DNA of 64,000 nucleotides from Zwartia hollandica (GCF_019923725.1 NZ_JAHXRI010000006.1:186001-250000); one strand, 5' to 3'. Numbered from the stretch's first letter, positions 9,037-18,693 are shown. Notes: generated by a model from the letters alone, not told the origin. Numbers and translations: made by a program.

Positions 9037-10383
9037 ATGAATGCAATTACCGAAAAAATCAGCTTGTCCACCGATGTGGACATGGCCAATTTCTGGATGC
9101 CTTTTACTGGCAACAAACAATTCAAGGCCGCGCCGCGCATTCTGAAAAGCGCAAAAGGCATGTACTTCACAACAGCCGATGACCAGAAAGTGCTCGACGC
9201 GAGCGCTGGTCTCTGGTGCGTAAATGCAGGTCACTGCCGCGACGAAATTACGGAAGCGGTGCACAAGCAAATGATGGAGCTCGACTACGCACCTCCATTT
9301 CAGATGGGACACCCTCTTGCGTTTGAAGCGGCAAAGAAAATTGCAGAAGTCATGCCTGCTGGTCTTGATCGCATCTTCTTTGCAAACTCAGGTTCTGAAG
9401 CTGTCGACACCGCACTCAAAATGGCACTCGCCTACCACCGTGCACGCGGTGAAGGCCAGCGTACGCGTCTAATCGGTCGCGAGCGCGGCTATAGCGGCGT
9501 AGGTTTTGGTGGTATTTCGGTCGGTGGCATCCTTGCCAACCGTAAAGCTTATTCGGGCGCACTGATCCCCGGTGTGGATCACATTTCACACACACACAAC
9601 TTGGCTGAGATGGCCTACAGCAAAGGGCAGCCTGCTTGGGGCGCGCACCTTGCTGACGACCTCGAGCGTCTGTGCGCACTGCACGATCCATCGACGATCG
9701 CTGCTGTGATCGTCGAGCCCGTTGCTGGTTCGACAGGTGTATTGGTTCCCCCGCAAGGTTATTTGCAGCGCTTGCGCGAGATTTGTACCAAGCACGGCAT
9801 CCTTTTGATCTTCGACGAGGTCATCACTGGCTTTGGTCGCTTGGGCAAAGCCACGGCAAGCGAATTGTTCGGTGTCACACCAGACCTGTTGACCATGGCC
9901 AAAGCCATGAACAACGCAGCGATTCCAATGTCTGGGGTTGCAGCGAGCCGTCACGTGCACGATGCGATCGTTAACGGTAGCGCTGGTGGTGCCATTGAAT
10001 TCTTCCACGGCTACACCTACTCATCGCACCCAACCGCTGCTGCGGCGTGCTTGGCTACGCAAGAAATCTACCGCAAGGAAGGCTTGTTTGCGCGTGCAGC
10101 TGGTTTGGCACCCAAGTTCGAAAAAGAGATCCATGCTTTGCGTGGTGAGCCTTTCGTCAAAGACATCCGCAACCTCGGCCTAATGGGCGCAGTAGAGTTG
10201 CAGTCACGCGACGGCGCTCCTGGTGCGCGCGCCTACGACGTGTTCCTCAAGTGTATGGAAAAAGGTGTGTTGGCACGCTTCACCGGCGACATCATGGCTT
10301 TCTCACCACCACTGATCGTGTCCGAAGGCCAGATCGAAGAAATCTTTGCAACGGTTAAAAAGGCACTGCACGAAGTCGCCTAA
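9037..10383 (+). CDS. Omega-amino acid:pyruvate aminotransferase
   Basis: The 448-residue class III aminotransferase closely resembles beta-alanine/omega-amino acid:pyruvate transaminases: N-terminal MANFWMPFTGNKQFK, the FFANSGSEAVDTALKMALAYH segment split around the PLP phosphate site, LIFDEVITGFGR with the PLP-binding Asp, and PLP lysine at residue 289 in MAKAMNN. It moves the terminal amino group of beta-alanine or related amines to pyruvate, giving malonate semialdehyde and alanine. No malonate-semialdehyde dehydrogenase gene is adjacent. It has a clear ribosome binding site (ACGGAG), lies divergent from the MocR regulator, and is followed by a strong terminator. Confidence 0.9.
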   Translation: MNAITEKISLSTDVDMANFWMPFTGNKQFKAAPRILKSAKGMYFTTADDQKVLDASAGLWCVNAGHCRDEITEAVHKQMMELDYAPPFQMGHPLAFEAAKKIAEVMPAGLDRIFFANSGSEAVDTALKMALAYHRARGEGQRTRLIGRERGYSGVGFGGISVGGILANRKAYSGALIPGVDHISHTHNLAEMAYSKGQPAWGAHLADDLERLCALHDPSTIAAVIVEPVAGSTGVLVPPQGYLQRLREICTKHGILLIFDEVITGFGRLGKATASELFGVTPDLLTMAKAMNNAAIPMSGVAASRHVHDAIVNGSAGGAIEFFHGYTYSSHPTAAAACLATQEIYRKEGLFARAAGLAPKFEKEIHALRGEPFVKDIRNLGLMGAVELQSRDGAPGARAYDVFLKCMEKGVLARFTGDIMAFSPPLIVSEGQIEEIFATVKKALHEVA

Positions 10384-10402
10384 GCGATACGCTGCAAGAC
10401 TT

Positions 10403-10431
10403 AAAGGGGCGCACAATGCGCCCCTTTTTTT
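10403..10431 (+). terminator. Rho-independent terminator after the aminotransferase
   Basis: An 11-base perfect stem (10403-10413 with 10417-10427, AAAGGGGCGCA/TGCGCCCCTTT) with a 3-base loop is followed by a run of T to 10431. It separates the aminotransferase from the gamma-glutamyltransferase gene, so the latter needs its own promoter in 10432-10523. Confidence 0.92.
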
Positions 10432-10523
10432 ACCGACAAAATCTCTCTGTCGCAGTGCGCCGCTCAGATACAATCGACTGACACTTTTCGATCTGCATTC
10501 CCTCTTCTGGAATCCTTCTACTC

Positions 10524-12116
10524 ATGAATTACCAACTGCCTTTCCCCTCTGGTCGTCAACCTGTATTGGCGCGTAATGTCGTATCTACTTCGCAACCCTT
10601 AGCCTCGCAAGCCGGCGCCAACGCCTTTGCGCGTGGTGGTAACGCAATTGATGCGGCCCTTGCTGCAGCGATTACCTTGACGGTTGTCGAGCCCACGATG
10701 AACGGCATTGGTGGTGATGCTTTTGCTATTTTGTGGGATGGCAAAGCCTTACATGGGCTGAACGCCTCTGGACGTGCACCGGCCGCTTGGTCGCCCGAAC
10801 GCTTCAAAGGCATGGCCACCATGCCGCATCGCGGCTGGGAATCCGTCACGGTTCCTGGTGTGGTGTCGCAGTGGGTTGAGTTGTCGAGCAAATTCGGCAA
10901 GCTGCCCTTTGAAGATTTATTCAAAGACGCCATTCGCCACGCACGCGATGGCTTCCCTGTCAGCCCCGTGATTGCACGCCAATGGAAAGACGCCGCAGCT
11001 GAGTTACACATGCACCCAGGCTTTGATGCCTTCATGCCTAATGGCCGCGCGCCCGAGGCCGGTGAGATCTGGCGCTTTCCAGATCAGGCCGATACGCTTG
11101 AAGACATCGCTCGCACGAAAGGTGAATCGTTCTATCGTGGTCGCCTGGCCAAAGCAATTGCAGCATTTTCCAAAGAATGTGGTGCTGCAATGACCGAAGC
11201 TGACTTGGCCGCACACCGCTGCGACTGGGTGGGTACGGTATCTACAAACTATCAGGGTTATGACGTGCATGAGATCCCGCCTAACGGCCAGGGCCTCACC
11301 GCACTACTGGCGCTGAACTTGATCGAGCAGTTGCCCTACGCGCAAACAAAGCCCGGCTCAGCCGAACGTATGCACCTTGAAGTGGAATGTATGCGCGCAG
11401 CTTTTGCTGATCTGTATGCACACGTGGCAGACCCCGAGTTCATGAAAGTTACCGCAAAAGATTTGCTCAGCAAATCCTATGCGAAAGAGCGTGCCAAACT
11501 AATCGATCCAAAGAAGGCGGGCACCTACCTTCCTGGCCAACCACCTTCGGGCGGCACGATCTATCTGTGCGCGACAGACACTGACGGCCGCATGGTGTCC
11601 TACATCCAGTCAAACTTTAAAGGCTTCGGCTCGGGCGTGGTCGTACCTAAAACAGGTATCGCACTACAAAACCGCGGATCGGGATTCGTGACAACCCCAG
11701 GCCATCCCAATCAGGTCGGCGGTGGCAAGCGCCCAATGCACACCATCATCCCAGCCTTCATCATGCGCGACGGCAAGCCAGACATGGCCTTTGGTGTAAT
11801 GGGTGGCAACATGCAAGCGCAGGGACACATGCAAATGGTGCTGCGGTATGTCACGGAGAAGCACAACCCACAAGCTTGCTCTGACTCACCACGCTGGCGC
11901 ATCAACGACGTTGGTGAACTCACCGTTGAGGCGGGCGTGCACCCCTCAGTCGTAGAAGGTCTGCGTGCGATGGGTCACAAGCCAATCGTTGCACCAGCCG
12001 ATAGTCTGGACTTTGGTAGTGCCCAGTTAATTGCGCGTTTGCCTGGCGACAAAGCACCGTACGCTTACGTCGCCGGCTCTGACCATCGCCGCGACGGTCA
12101 AGCAGTCGGTTATTAA
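10524..12116 (+). CDS. Gamma-glutamyltransferase family protein (YwrD-like)
   Basis: The 530-residue protein is an Ntn-hydrolase of the gamma-glutamyltranspeptidase family. The likely self-cleavage and nucleophile threonine is residue 345 in PPSGGTIYLCATDTDG, followed by MVSYIQSN and GFGSGVVVP, the YwrD-type signature rather than the glutathione-GGT TTHFSVVD form. No signal peptide is seen (MNYQLPFPSGRQPVLARN), so it is probably cytoplasmic, unlike periplasmic GGT. Members cleave or transfer gamma-glutamyl groups or act as acylases. It is monocistronic here, with a terminator before it and a convergent pirin gene after it. Confidence 0.87.
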   Translation: MNYQLPFPSGRQPVLARNVVSTSQPLASQAGANAFARGGNAIDAALAAAITLTVVEPTMNGIGGDAFAILWDGKALHGLNASGRAPAAWSPERFKGMATMPHRGWESVTVPGVVSQWVELSSKFGKLPFEDLFKDAIRHARDGFPVSPVIARQWKDAAAELHMHPGFDAFMPNGRAPEAGEIWRFPDQADTLEDIARTKGESFYRGRLAKAIAAFSKECGAAMTEADLAAHRCDWVGTVSTNYQGYDVHEIPPNGQGLTALLALNLIEQLPYAQTKPGSAERMHLEVECMRAAFADLYAHVADPEFMKVTAKDLLSKSYAKERAKLIDPKKAGTYLPGQPPSGGTIYLCATDTDGRMVSYIQSNFKGFGSGVVVPKTGIALQNRGSGFVTTPGHPNQVGGGKRPMHTIIPAFIMRDGKPDMAFGVMGGNMQAQGHMQMVLRYVTEKHNPQACSDSPRWRINDVGELTVEAGVHPSVVEGLRAMGHKPIVAPADSLDFGSAQLIARLPGDKAPYAYVAGSDHRRDGQAVGY

Positions 12117-12165
12117 ACCGTCTCGGGCATTCGCCGTTTAAAAATTGCTACTTGGGCCTTGTACT

Positions 12166-12183
12166 CCTCCTCGATAGAGGAGG
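12166..12183. terminator. Hairpin between convergent ggt-like and pirin genes
   Basis: CCTCCTC (12166-12172), GATA loop, GAGGAGG (12177-12183): a 7-base perfect stem in the 73-base spacer between convergent genes. It lacks a T run on either side, so it may act with Rho or only as a stabilising stem. Confidence 0.45.
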
Positions 12184-12189
12184 GGTCAC

Positions 12190-13056
12190 TCAGCTCTCTA
12201 TCCGCCCGAAACGTCCACTGTTGAAGTCTTCAATGGCCTGAATAATTTCGGCCTTCGTGTTCATGACGAAAGGCCCATGCCCAGAGATCGGTTCTTGAAT
12301 CGGCTCTCCACACAACAACAACGCAACCGTGTCTTCAAGAACCTGTACCGTGATATCTTGACCGGTGTGCTCATACATCAGCATCTGCGCGTCCGTTGCG
12401 ACCGAGCCCTCTTGCGCCTGCACTGCACCGTGCAAGACAACGAGCCCCGTGCTCCATCCCTCTGGCACCGGGATCGTCAACGTTGCGCCCTTCACCAGTT
12501 TTAGATCGACGACCTGCATCGGCGTGAACGTCCGAGCCGGACCAGTCTGCCCTCCAAAAGACCCAGCGATCACACGCGCTGTTCCAGACGCATTCGCCAG
12601 AGCGAGCTCCGGAATCTGTTGACGCAAAATCGGTTGGTACCCAGGTGCAGTCATTTTATCTTTGGCAGGCAAGTTGACCCAGAGCTGAATCATCTGCATC
12701 ACGCCACCCTCTCGCGCAAAAGCCGCAGAGTGGAACTCTTCGTGCAAGATCCCAGCGCCGGCCGTCATCCACTGCACCTCACCAGGGCCAATAACACCTC
12801 CCTGACCAGTAGAGTCTTTATGTTCGACTTCGCCTTCATACACAAAGGTCACCGTCTCAAAGCCACGATGTGGGTGTGATCCGACCCCTTTGCGTGCTGT
12901 CGTTGGTGGAAACTGCATCGGGCCTGCGAAGTCCAGCATCAAAAATGGGCTCATTTGTTCACCCATGTCTTGATAGAAGAATAATGTGCGCACCGGAAAG
13001 CCGTCTCCTACCCAGTGACCGCGGTCGTTGCCTTGCACACTCATTAATTTTTTCAT
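12190..13056 (-). CDS. Pirin family protein
   Basis: The 288-residue bicupin matches pirins such as E. coli YhhW/YhaK: the metal site HPHRGFETVT, then EVQWMTAGAGILHEEF, which supplies the remaining His and Glu ligands, and a C-terminal cupin with the LLCGEPI strand. Pirins bind Fe or another metal; some show quercetinase activity and others act as redox-sensing partners. A good ribosome binding site (AAGGAAAG) precedes the ATG. The gene starts 13 bases beyond the glmS stop, so it is probably transcribed as a downstream partner of glmS. Confidence 0.9.
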   Translation of the reverse strand: MKKLMSVQGNDRGHWVGDGFPVRTLFFYQDMGEQMSPFLMLDFAGPMQFPPTTARKGVGSHPHRGFETVTFVYEGEVEHKDSTGQGGVIGPGEVQWMTAGAGILHEEFHSAAFAREGGVMQMIQLWVNLPAKDKMTAPGYQPILRQQIPELALANASGTARVIAGSFGGQTGPARTFTPMQVVDLKLVKGATLTIPVPEGWSTGLVVLHGAVQAQEGSVATDAQMLMYEHTGQDITVQVLEDTVALLLCGEPIQEPISGHGPFVMNTKAEIIQAIEDFNSGRFGRIES

Positions 13057-13069
13057 GAACTTTCCTTGA

Positions 13070-14902
13070 TTACTCTACGGTCACACTCTTTGCTAAATTG
13101 CGTGGCTTATCGACATCCGTACCCCTCGCACATGCGGTGTGATAGGCCAGCAGTTGCAAAGGAATAGTGTGCAAAATAGGCGATAGCAAACCGTAGTTCT
13201 CAGGCATACGAATCACATGTAAGCCCTCGCTACTGACAAGCTTGGTATCGGCATCAGCAAACACATACAGCTCGCCGCCGCGTGCACGCACCTCTTGCAT
13301 GTTTGATTTCAGCTTCTCAAGTAGCGCGTCATTCGGGGCAATTGTCACCACTGGCATTAGTTCAGTTACCAGTGCCAATGGCCCATGCTTAAGTTCACCC
13401 GCAGGGTAAGCCTCGGCGTGGATATAACTTATTTCCTTGAGCTTGAGCGCTCCTTCCAAGGCGATGGGGTAGTGCATCCCGCGACCTAAGAACAGTGCAT
13501 TCTCTTTGGTGGCGAATCGATCAGCCCAGGCCATGATTTGGGGCTCGAGAGCCAGCACGGCACTGATCGAAGCAGGCAAGTGCCGCAAGGCCTTTACGTG
13601 TGCGGCTGCTTGTTCTTTGCTAAGTTGGCTATGCGCCTGCGCCAAGGCTAAGGTCAACATAAACAGTGCCGTCAACTGCGTAGTGAAGGCCTTGGTCGAC
13701 GCAACACCAATCTCAACGCCGGCCCTCGTGATGTAGGCCAACTTACATTCACGGACCATCGCGCTCGTCGATACATTACAAATCGTGAGTGTCTGCTCCA
13801 TGCCCAAGCTACGCGCGTGCTTCAGCGCAGCAAGGGTATCGGCGGTTTCACCTGACTGCGAAATCGTAACTACCAAGGTTTTCGAGTGCGGGACGCTGTC
13901 ACGATAGCGATATTCGCTCGCGATTTCTACCGCAACGGGAATCTTTGCAACAGATTCAATCCAATACTTGGCGGTCAAGCCTGCGTAGTAACTTGTACCG
14001 CAAGCAAGAATAAGGACACGATCGATATCTTGAAATGTTTGACGAGCAGAAGCGCCAAAAAGTTCAGGCGTGATGGACTCTACGTCCTCGAGCGTGTCAC
14101 CCACGGCACGCGGTTGTTCAAAAATTTCCTTTTGCATGTAATGACGATAGGGGCCCAGATCAGCAGCCCCCGTGTGTACGTGCACGGTATTAATTTTGCG
14201 ATCCACTCGTTTGCCCGCTTGGTCCATGATCCAAACGTTTCCTAACTGCAGGTCTGCAACGTCTCCGTCTTCAAGGTACACAATCTGGTCTGTTGTACCA
14301 GCGAGCGCCAACGCATCGGACGCCAAAAAGTTTTCTTCCTTGCCGCGACCAATCACCAAAGGAGATCCTTGCCGCGCAGCGACGATCCGATGTGGTTCAT
14401 CACGACAAAACACAGCAATCGCGTAAGCGCCATGGAGTCGGCGCACCGCTTGCTGGACAGCCTCGAGCAAATCACCGTTATAAATATGACGAATAAGATG
14501 TGCGATAACTTCCGTGTCTGTTTGACTTTCGAATATAAAACCAACCGCCTGCAGTTCTGCGCGCAGCGCCTCGTGATTTTCAATGATGCCGTTATGCACC
14601 AGAGCAATGCTCGGCTCTTCGATGCCGATTGAAGAAAAGTGTGGGTGCGCGTTGCGCGTGACCGGTGCACCGTGCGTGGCCCATCGGGTATGGGCAATAC
14701 CGGTAAAGCCCGCGATGTGATTGCGCGCGATATCGGCACCCAGTTCAGCAACGCGGTCCGTACTGCGCGCACGACGCAATCCTCCGTTGTCGTAGACTGC
14801 CACTCCGCAAGAATCGTAGCCGCGATATTCGAGTCGCTTTAATCCCTCGACCAGAATTGGGGTTATGTCGCGCGAAGCAACGGCGCCAACGATTCCGCAC
14901 AT
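13070..14902 (-). CDS. glmS: Glutamine:fructose-6-phosphate aminotransferase GlmS
   Basis: The 610-residue enzyme makes glucosamine 6-phosphate from fructose 6-phosphate and glutamine, the first step to UDP-GlcNAc. The N-terminal glutaminase starts MCGIVGAV with Cys2 as nucleophile. Two SIS domains follow, with [11 protein letters not shown] and [13 protein letters not shown] for sugar phosphate binding, and the C-terminus ends LAKSVTVE as in the family. AGGAG lies 7 bases before the ATG. The upstream region is an AT-rich set of palindromes shared with a divergent AsnC-type regulator, which suggests control of glmS by that protein. glmU, the next step but one, is at 28494. Confidence 0.97.
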   Translation of the reverse strand: MCGIVGAVASRDITPILVEGLKRLEYRGYDSCGVAVYDNGGLRRARSTDRVAELGADIARNHIAGFTGIAHTRWATHGAPVTRNAHPHFSSIGIEEPSIALVHNGIIENHEALRAELQAVGFIFESQTDTEVIAHLIRHIYNGDLLEAVQQAVRRLHGAYAIAVFCRDEPHRIVAARQGSPLVIGRGKEENFLASDALALAGTTDQIVYLEDGDVADLQLGNVWIMDQAGKRVDRKINTVHVHTGAADLGPYRHYMQKEIFEQPRAVGDTLEDVESITPELFGASARQTFQDIDRVLILACGTSYYAGLTAKYWIESVAKIPVAVEIASEYRYRDSVPHSKTLVVTISQSGETADTLAALKHARSLGMEQTLTICNVSTSAMVRECKLAYITRAGVEIGVASTKAFTTQLTALFMLTLALAQAHSQLSKEQAAAHVKALRHLPASISAVLALEPQIMAWADRFATKENALFLGRGMHYPIALEGALKLKEISYIHAEAYPAGELKHGPLALVTELMPVVTIAPNDALLEKLKSNMQEVRARGGELYVFADADTKLVSSEGLHVIRMPENYGLLSPILHTIPLQLLAYHTACARGTDVDKPRNLAKSVTVE

Positions 14903-14916
14903 ATTGGTTCTCCTAA

Positions 14917-15022
14917 GAATATTTCTATTGTGCCAATATTCATAGAATATTTATTTCATAAATATAAGAAATATGAAATAAATATTCTCATACCAATATT
15001 AATGAAATATAATTTCATTAAT
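14917..15022. promoter_or_regulatory. AT-rich palindrome array between glmS and an AsnC-type gene
   Basis: The spacer holds three nested symmetric elements. First, GAATATT (14917-14923) with AATATTC (14935-14941). Second, a perfect 17-base inverted repeat, 14944-14960 with 14972-14988 (AGAATATTTATTTCATA and its complement), separated by 11 bases. Third, a perfect 11-base repeat, 14998-15008 with 15012-15022 (ATTAATGAAAT/ATTTCATTAAT). The GAATATT half-site recurs about once per few helical turns, as expected for cooperative Lrp/AsnC octamer binding. Promoters for both divergent genes must lie here. Confidence 0.7.
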
Positions 15023-15067
15023 TCACGAAGCGGTCACGCCGCGTACTTCAATTTAATTTTCGGCAAC

Positions 15068-15538
15068 ATGACGCTCTCCGCTCTCGACGACCTCGATCGA
15101 CGCATCCTGGACCAACTGCAACGCGATGCATCGCTCACAAATCATGCCTTAGCGGAGCTTGTACACGCCTCCGCGCCCACCTGCCTAAGGCGAGTCAAAC
15201 GACTCAATGCGTTGGGCGTGATCGCCAAACAAGTGGTCATTCTCGATCCACAAAAACTTGGTAGCGCGCTTACAGCGATTGTTGAGGTCACGCTTGATGT
15301 GCAATCGGCCGAGCAACTGCTATTGTTTGAGGCCTCAATGCAAACCGAACGCGCCGTGCAGCAGTGCTATCGGGTCTCGACCGGCCCCGACTTTGTCCTG
15401 ATCATTCAGGTCACCGATATGCCGGCCTATCACGCCTTAGTGCATCGCTCACTCACCGCGCAGGGTAATGTCCGAAATGTCCGCACATTTTTTTCTGTGC
15501 ATCGCAGCAAGTTTGAAACCTTCACCACATTAACCTAG
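15068..15538 (+). CDS. Lrp/AsnC family transcriptional regulator divergent from glmS
   Basis: From the ATG at 15068 the product has 156 residues: helix-turn-helix LDDLDRRILDQLQRDASLTN with the recognition part HASAPTCLRRVKRL, then a RAM domain (QQCYRVSTGPDFVLIIQV). Longer starts upstream are rejected because they would translate the palindromic AT-rich spacer. It is divergent from glmS and precedes the hydroxyacid dehydrogenase by 29 bases, so it could also lead that operon. It differs from the Lrp-type protein at 7005 in the ligand domain. The effector is probably an amino acid; candidate targets are itself, glmS and the following catabolic genes. Confidence 0.87.
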   Translation: MTLSALDDLDRRILDQLQRDASLTNHALAELVHASAPTCLRRVKRLNALGVIAKQVVILDPQKLGSALTAIVEVTLDVQSAEQLLLFEASMQTERAVQQCYRVSTGPDFVLIIQVTDMPAYHALVHRSLTAQGNVRNVRTFFSVHRSKFETFTTLT

Positions 15539-15567
15539 TGACACATCCGGCAGGTTAAGCTTCTACT

Positions 15568-16599
15568 ATGACGACACAACTCCGACTCGCGATCCTCGAC
15601 GACTACCAGGATCTCGCCCACCGCATCGTGGACTGGCGACAGATCCCCGGTCTCTCAGTGGTGGCCTTCAAAGACCACGTCTACACCGAAGACGACCTTG
15701 TGGCACGATTGCAAGGTTTCGATGGCGTAATGCGTATTCGTGAACGGACGGAATTTCCCCGCTCCGTATTAACGCGGCTACCACAGCTCAAATTCATTCT
15801 TGCTACGGGCATGCGTAACGCTCGCTCACTCGATCTTCAGGCCACCGACGAACTGGGGATTACGGTCTGTACAACCGAGGCGATGCACCAAAGTACTGTT
15901 GAAGTGACTTGGGCGCTTATTCTCGGTTTGTTTCGTGCGATTCCACAAGAAACCGCTTCTGTGCGGGCTGGTGGTTGGCAGACGACCGTGGGCGATGGGG
16001 TCGCTGGAAAAACACTGGGGATCATTGGTTTAGGCAATATGGGGATTCCTGTCGCAAAAATTGGACGCATTCTGGGAATGCGGGTTATCGCTTGGAGTCG
16101 GAACTTGACACAGGAGCGAGCAGCTCCGTATGACGTCGTTTCTGTCTCGAAAGACGAGCTCATTGAGACCTCCGATGTGATTACGATCCATCACCCGCTC
16201 ACCGATTCAAGCCTTGGCTTGCTTGGAAAAAGCGAGCTTGCGCGGATGAAGCCCAGCGCGTACCTCGTCAATACGTCGCGCGCTCAAATCGTCGATGAAG
16301 ACGCGCTCATCCAAGCCCTCACCGAAAAAAAAATAGGCGGGGCAGCCTTGGATGTCTTTACTTGCGAGCCATTGCCACAGAATCATCCGTTCAGAACCTT
16401 ACCTAATGTGATTGCGACGCCACACATTGGCTTCGTGACACAAGAGAACATGGATGAGTTCTTTTCGCAGTCGTATAAAAATCTAGTGGCGTACCTGGCT
16501 GGCAAGCCTATCAATGTCATTAATGCGGCACATCCATTTTTGCCAGAATCACAGGTCGCAAAACAGATGCACAAAGGTCCTCTGCACACAACAAAATAG
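15568..16599 (+). CDS. D-2-hydroxyacid dehydrogenase family protein
   Basis: The 343-residue protein has the D-isomer-specific 2-hydroxyacid dehydrogenase fold: nucleotide-binding LGIIGLGNMGIPVAKIG near residue 150, the catalytic arginine in VNTSRAQIVDEDAL, the glutamate in DVFTCEPLPQNHP and the histidine in IATPHIGFVT. It would interconvert a 2-oxo acid and a D-2-hydroxy acid with NAD(P)H in the cytoplasm. The stop codon abuts the start of the GntR regulator with no spacer, and an MmgE/PrpD gene follows, so the three form an operon. I infer a role in breakdown of a hydroxylated di- or tricarboxylic acid. Confidence 0.87.
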   Translation: MTTQLRLAILDDYQDLAHRIVDWRQIPGLSVVAFKDHVYTEDDLVARLQGFDGVMRIRERTEFPRSVLTRLPQLKFILATGMRNARSLDLQATDELGITVCTTEAMHQSTVEVTWALILGLFRAIPQETASVRAGGWQTTVGDGVAGKTLGIIGLGNMGIPVAKIGRILGMRVIAWSRNLTQERAAPYDVVSVSKDELIETSDVITIHHPLTDSSLGLLGKSELARMKPSAYLVNTSRAQIVDEDALIQALTEKKIGGAALDVFTCEPLPQNHPFRTLPNVIATPHIGFVTQENMDEFFSQSYKNLVAYLAGKPINVINAAHPFLPESQVAKQMHKGPLHTTK

Positions 16600-17295
16600 A
16601 TGAAAAATCCAACCACACCGCGATCCAAAAAGTCGACGGCCACGCAAGAGTTAGAACACGATTTGCCAGGTGGCGAACGCGCCTACCGCTACATCCGACA
16701 AGCACTTGCAAGTCAACAACTCATGCCCGGCGATCGCCTGCGCGAAGTAGAGCTTGCCGAGATGATTGGCCTGAGCCGCACACCCATTCGCGAGGCCCTT
16801 GCAAGACTAGAGTCCGAGGGGCTGGTCGTGCACGACTCGACCCTTGGAATCATGGTGGCCGAACTCGACTACAGCATGGTGACCGAACTGTATTTCATGC
16901 GTGAAGTCTTGGAAGGAACAGCCGCAAGACTCGCTGCACAACACGCTTCAAGCGTTGAGATTTCTCTACTTGAAGATATGTGCGAACAATACGCAAGCTC
17001 TGTCGGAGACGACGCACAGCTCGCGAGTAGTAATCGACAGTTTCACGAAATGCTTTACAACTGCAGTCACAATAGATATCTAATCAAGATGCTAAAGACC
17101 CTGCATGACACACTTACGTTACTCGGCAACACCACACTGACAGATCCCAAGCGCGTCACCGATACGATTAAAGAGCACGAAGCGGTCGTGGCGGGGATAC
17201 GAAAGCACGATCCGGATGCCGCCGAAAAAGCACTCCGTGCGCATATCTACGCCTCGCAAAAAATGCGCATTCGCCGACTCATTTCAAACAAATAA
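16600..17295 (+). CDS. GntR family regulator, FCD subfamily
   Basis: The 231-residue protein has an N-terminal winged helix (residues about 25-90, with LREVELAEMIGLSRTPIREA as recognition region) and an all-helical FCD effector domain (LYFMREVLEGTAARLAAQHA, later NRQFHEMLYNCSHN and IKEHEAVVAGI), whose conserved Asp/His residues usually bind a metal and a carboxylate ligand. FCD regulators typically repress operons for organic acid breakdown. It starts directly at the dehydrogenase stop. Palindromes ATACAGCTGTAT (18721) and ATACAGATGTAT (25965) upstream of the ABC transporter and of the flavoprotein are the best candidate operators. Confidence 0.9.
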   Translation: MKNPTTPRSKKSTATQELEHDLPGGERAYRYIRQALASQQLMPGDRLREVELAEMIGLSRTPIREALARLESEGLVVHDSTLGIMVAELDYSMVTELYFMREVLEGTAARLAAQHASSVEISLLEDMCEQYASSVGDDAQLASSNRQFHEMLYNCSHNRYLIKMLKTLHDTLTLLGNTTLTDPKRVTDTIKEHEAVVAGIRKHDPDAAEKALRAHIYASQKMRIRRLISNK

Positions 17296-17302
17296 ACTCG
17301 CC

Positions 17303-18676
17303 ATGTCTAAGAATATGACTCTCGATTTTGTCGCGCTGTTGCGTGCCTGGTCAATCGAGGATCCAGCGCTTCTTCGTCTGGCACGTCTTTTGCTCCTTGA
17401 CGGGTTAGCAGTGGCGCTTGCCGGCTCAGATCAACCGGGACCGAGCCTTGCCGGGGCTCTCGCCCGCAAGCAAGGAGGAAACCAGTCGGCCACCGTCATC
17501 GGACAGGGGTTTTTAACTTCACCCTCTCAAGCAGCGCAGATCAACGGCATGTCTATGCATGTGCTCGACTATGAGCCGATGTGGAATCCGCCTAACCATG
17601 CTCTGTCAACGATGCTGCCGGGATTACTCGCACTGGCGGAGCAGCAAGAGGCCTCGGGTGCAGGACCGCAAGGTGAGCGGCTCCTTTGTGCGCTCCTAAA
17701 GGGTATCGAGGCACAAGGACGCTTACGTCTAGCGTCGGGTCAAATAGAGCCACGCGAACTAAGTTTGCACCCGCCCGGTGTCGTAGGTCCCTTAGCATGC
17801 GCTATCGCGTGCGGAGAGTTTTTAGGCTTGCCTGAAGTGCAACACATTGCGGCTATCGGTATTGCAGCATCACGCGCCGGTGGCGTGCTGGCCAACGTAG
17901 GCTCAATGACCAAGGCGCTTCACTGCGGGGACGCCTGCCGCAGCGGACTTGAGGCAGCGCTGTTAGCTCAGGCCGGGTTCACGGCTGACGCTGACGCGCT
18001 CTCTGGCCCACGAGGTTATGCACAGGCTTACTTTGGCGATCGCTTCGACGCCTCGCATCTACTCGCGCCCTTGCTTGTACCGCGTGCACTCACGCCCGGT
18101 CCCGCCTGGAAATTGTTTCCGTCGCAGTACGCGACCCACTTTGCCATTACAGCGGCACTTGACTGCCGTGCGCAGATTACGCAGCCAAATAACATTCAAC
18201 GGGTAGAGATTCTTACTCCGGTGATGCCATACATTGATCGACCCAATCCTACTTCTGGGCTAGATGGCAAATTTTCACTGCAATACTGTGTCGTCGCTGC
18301 TCTGCTCGATGCGCGTCTAAATTTGGATTCCTTTAGCGACACGCGACGTTTTTCTGAAGACGCCAAACACCTGCTCTCTGTGACCCAATTAACGCAAACG
18401 GCCGAAATATCAGGTCGTTTTGACGCGATGCACGTTGAAGTCTGCGTAACACTCGCGGATGGGTCTGTTATTCGTCAGCAGTGCGCCTCACCTCTAGGAA
18501 GTTGGTCACGCCCCATTGCACCCGAGGTCATTGAAAGCAAGGCCCATGACCTCATTGACCGGCGAATCTCGCCCGAGTTAAGTCAAACATTTTGGGCTGA
18601 ATTTCAAGCGCCAATTAAAGTCCTGCGCATCTCAACATTGCTACGCTGCCTTGCTGAGGAACAATCACGCGCCTGA
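17303..18676 (+). CDS. MmgE/PrpD family protein (first copy)
   Basis: From the ATG at 17303 (457 residues) the protein matches the MmgE/PrpD fold: an all-helical N-terminal domain with ARLLLLDGLAVALAGSDQPG and AAQINGMSMHVLDYEPMW, then a smaller C-terminal domain. The family includes 2-methylcitrate dehydratase, cis-aconitate decarboxylase and related enzymes acting on tricarboxylic acids. The longer frame from 17216 is rejected because it overlaps the GntR gene; the chosen start is 7 bases past the GntR stop. In 2-methylcitrate dehydratase the active site includes an Asp/His pair in the HxxDYD-type segment; here it reads HVLDYEP, so substrate or activity may differ. Confidence 0.85.
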   Translation: MSKNMTLDFVALLRAWSIEDPALLRLARLLLLDGLAVALAGSDQPGPSLAGALARKQGGNQSATVIGQGFLTSPSQAAQINGMSMHVLDYEPMWNPPNHALSTMLPGLLALAEQQEASGAGPQGERLLCALLKGIEAQGRLRLASGQIEPRELSLHPPGVVGPLACAIACGEFLGLPEVQHIAAIGIAASRAGGVLANVGSMTKALHCGDACRSGLEAALLAQAGFTADADALSGPRGYAQAYFGDRFDASHLLAPLLVPRALTPGPAWKLFPSQYATHFAITAALDCRAQITQPNNIQRVEILTPVMPYIDRPNPTSGLDGKFSLQYCVVAALLDARLNLDSFSDTRRFSEDAKHLLSVTQLTQTAEISGRFDAMHVEVCVTLADGSVIRQQCASPLGSWSRPIAPEVIESKAHDLIDRRISPELSQTFWAEFQAPIKVLRISTLLRCLAEEQSRA

Positions 18677-18693
18677 TCAGTCGTTCATATACC

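Noticed and set aside
14903-15067. A glmS ribozyme in the glmS leader
   Set aside because: The leader is short and made of AT-rich dyads; no ribozyme core is visible, and the ribozyme is typical of Firmicutes.
17216-17302. N-terminal extension of the first MmgE/PrpD protein from 17216
   Set aside because: It overlaps the end of the GntR gene and adds a basic non-conserved segment; the ATG at 17303 fits the family.
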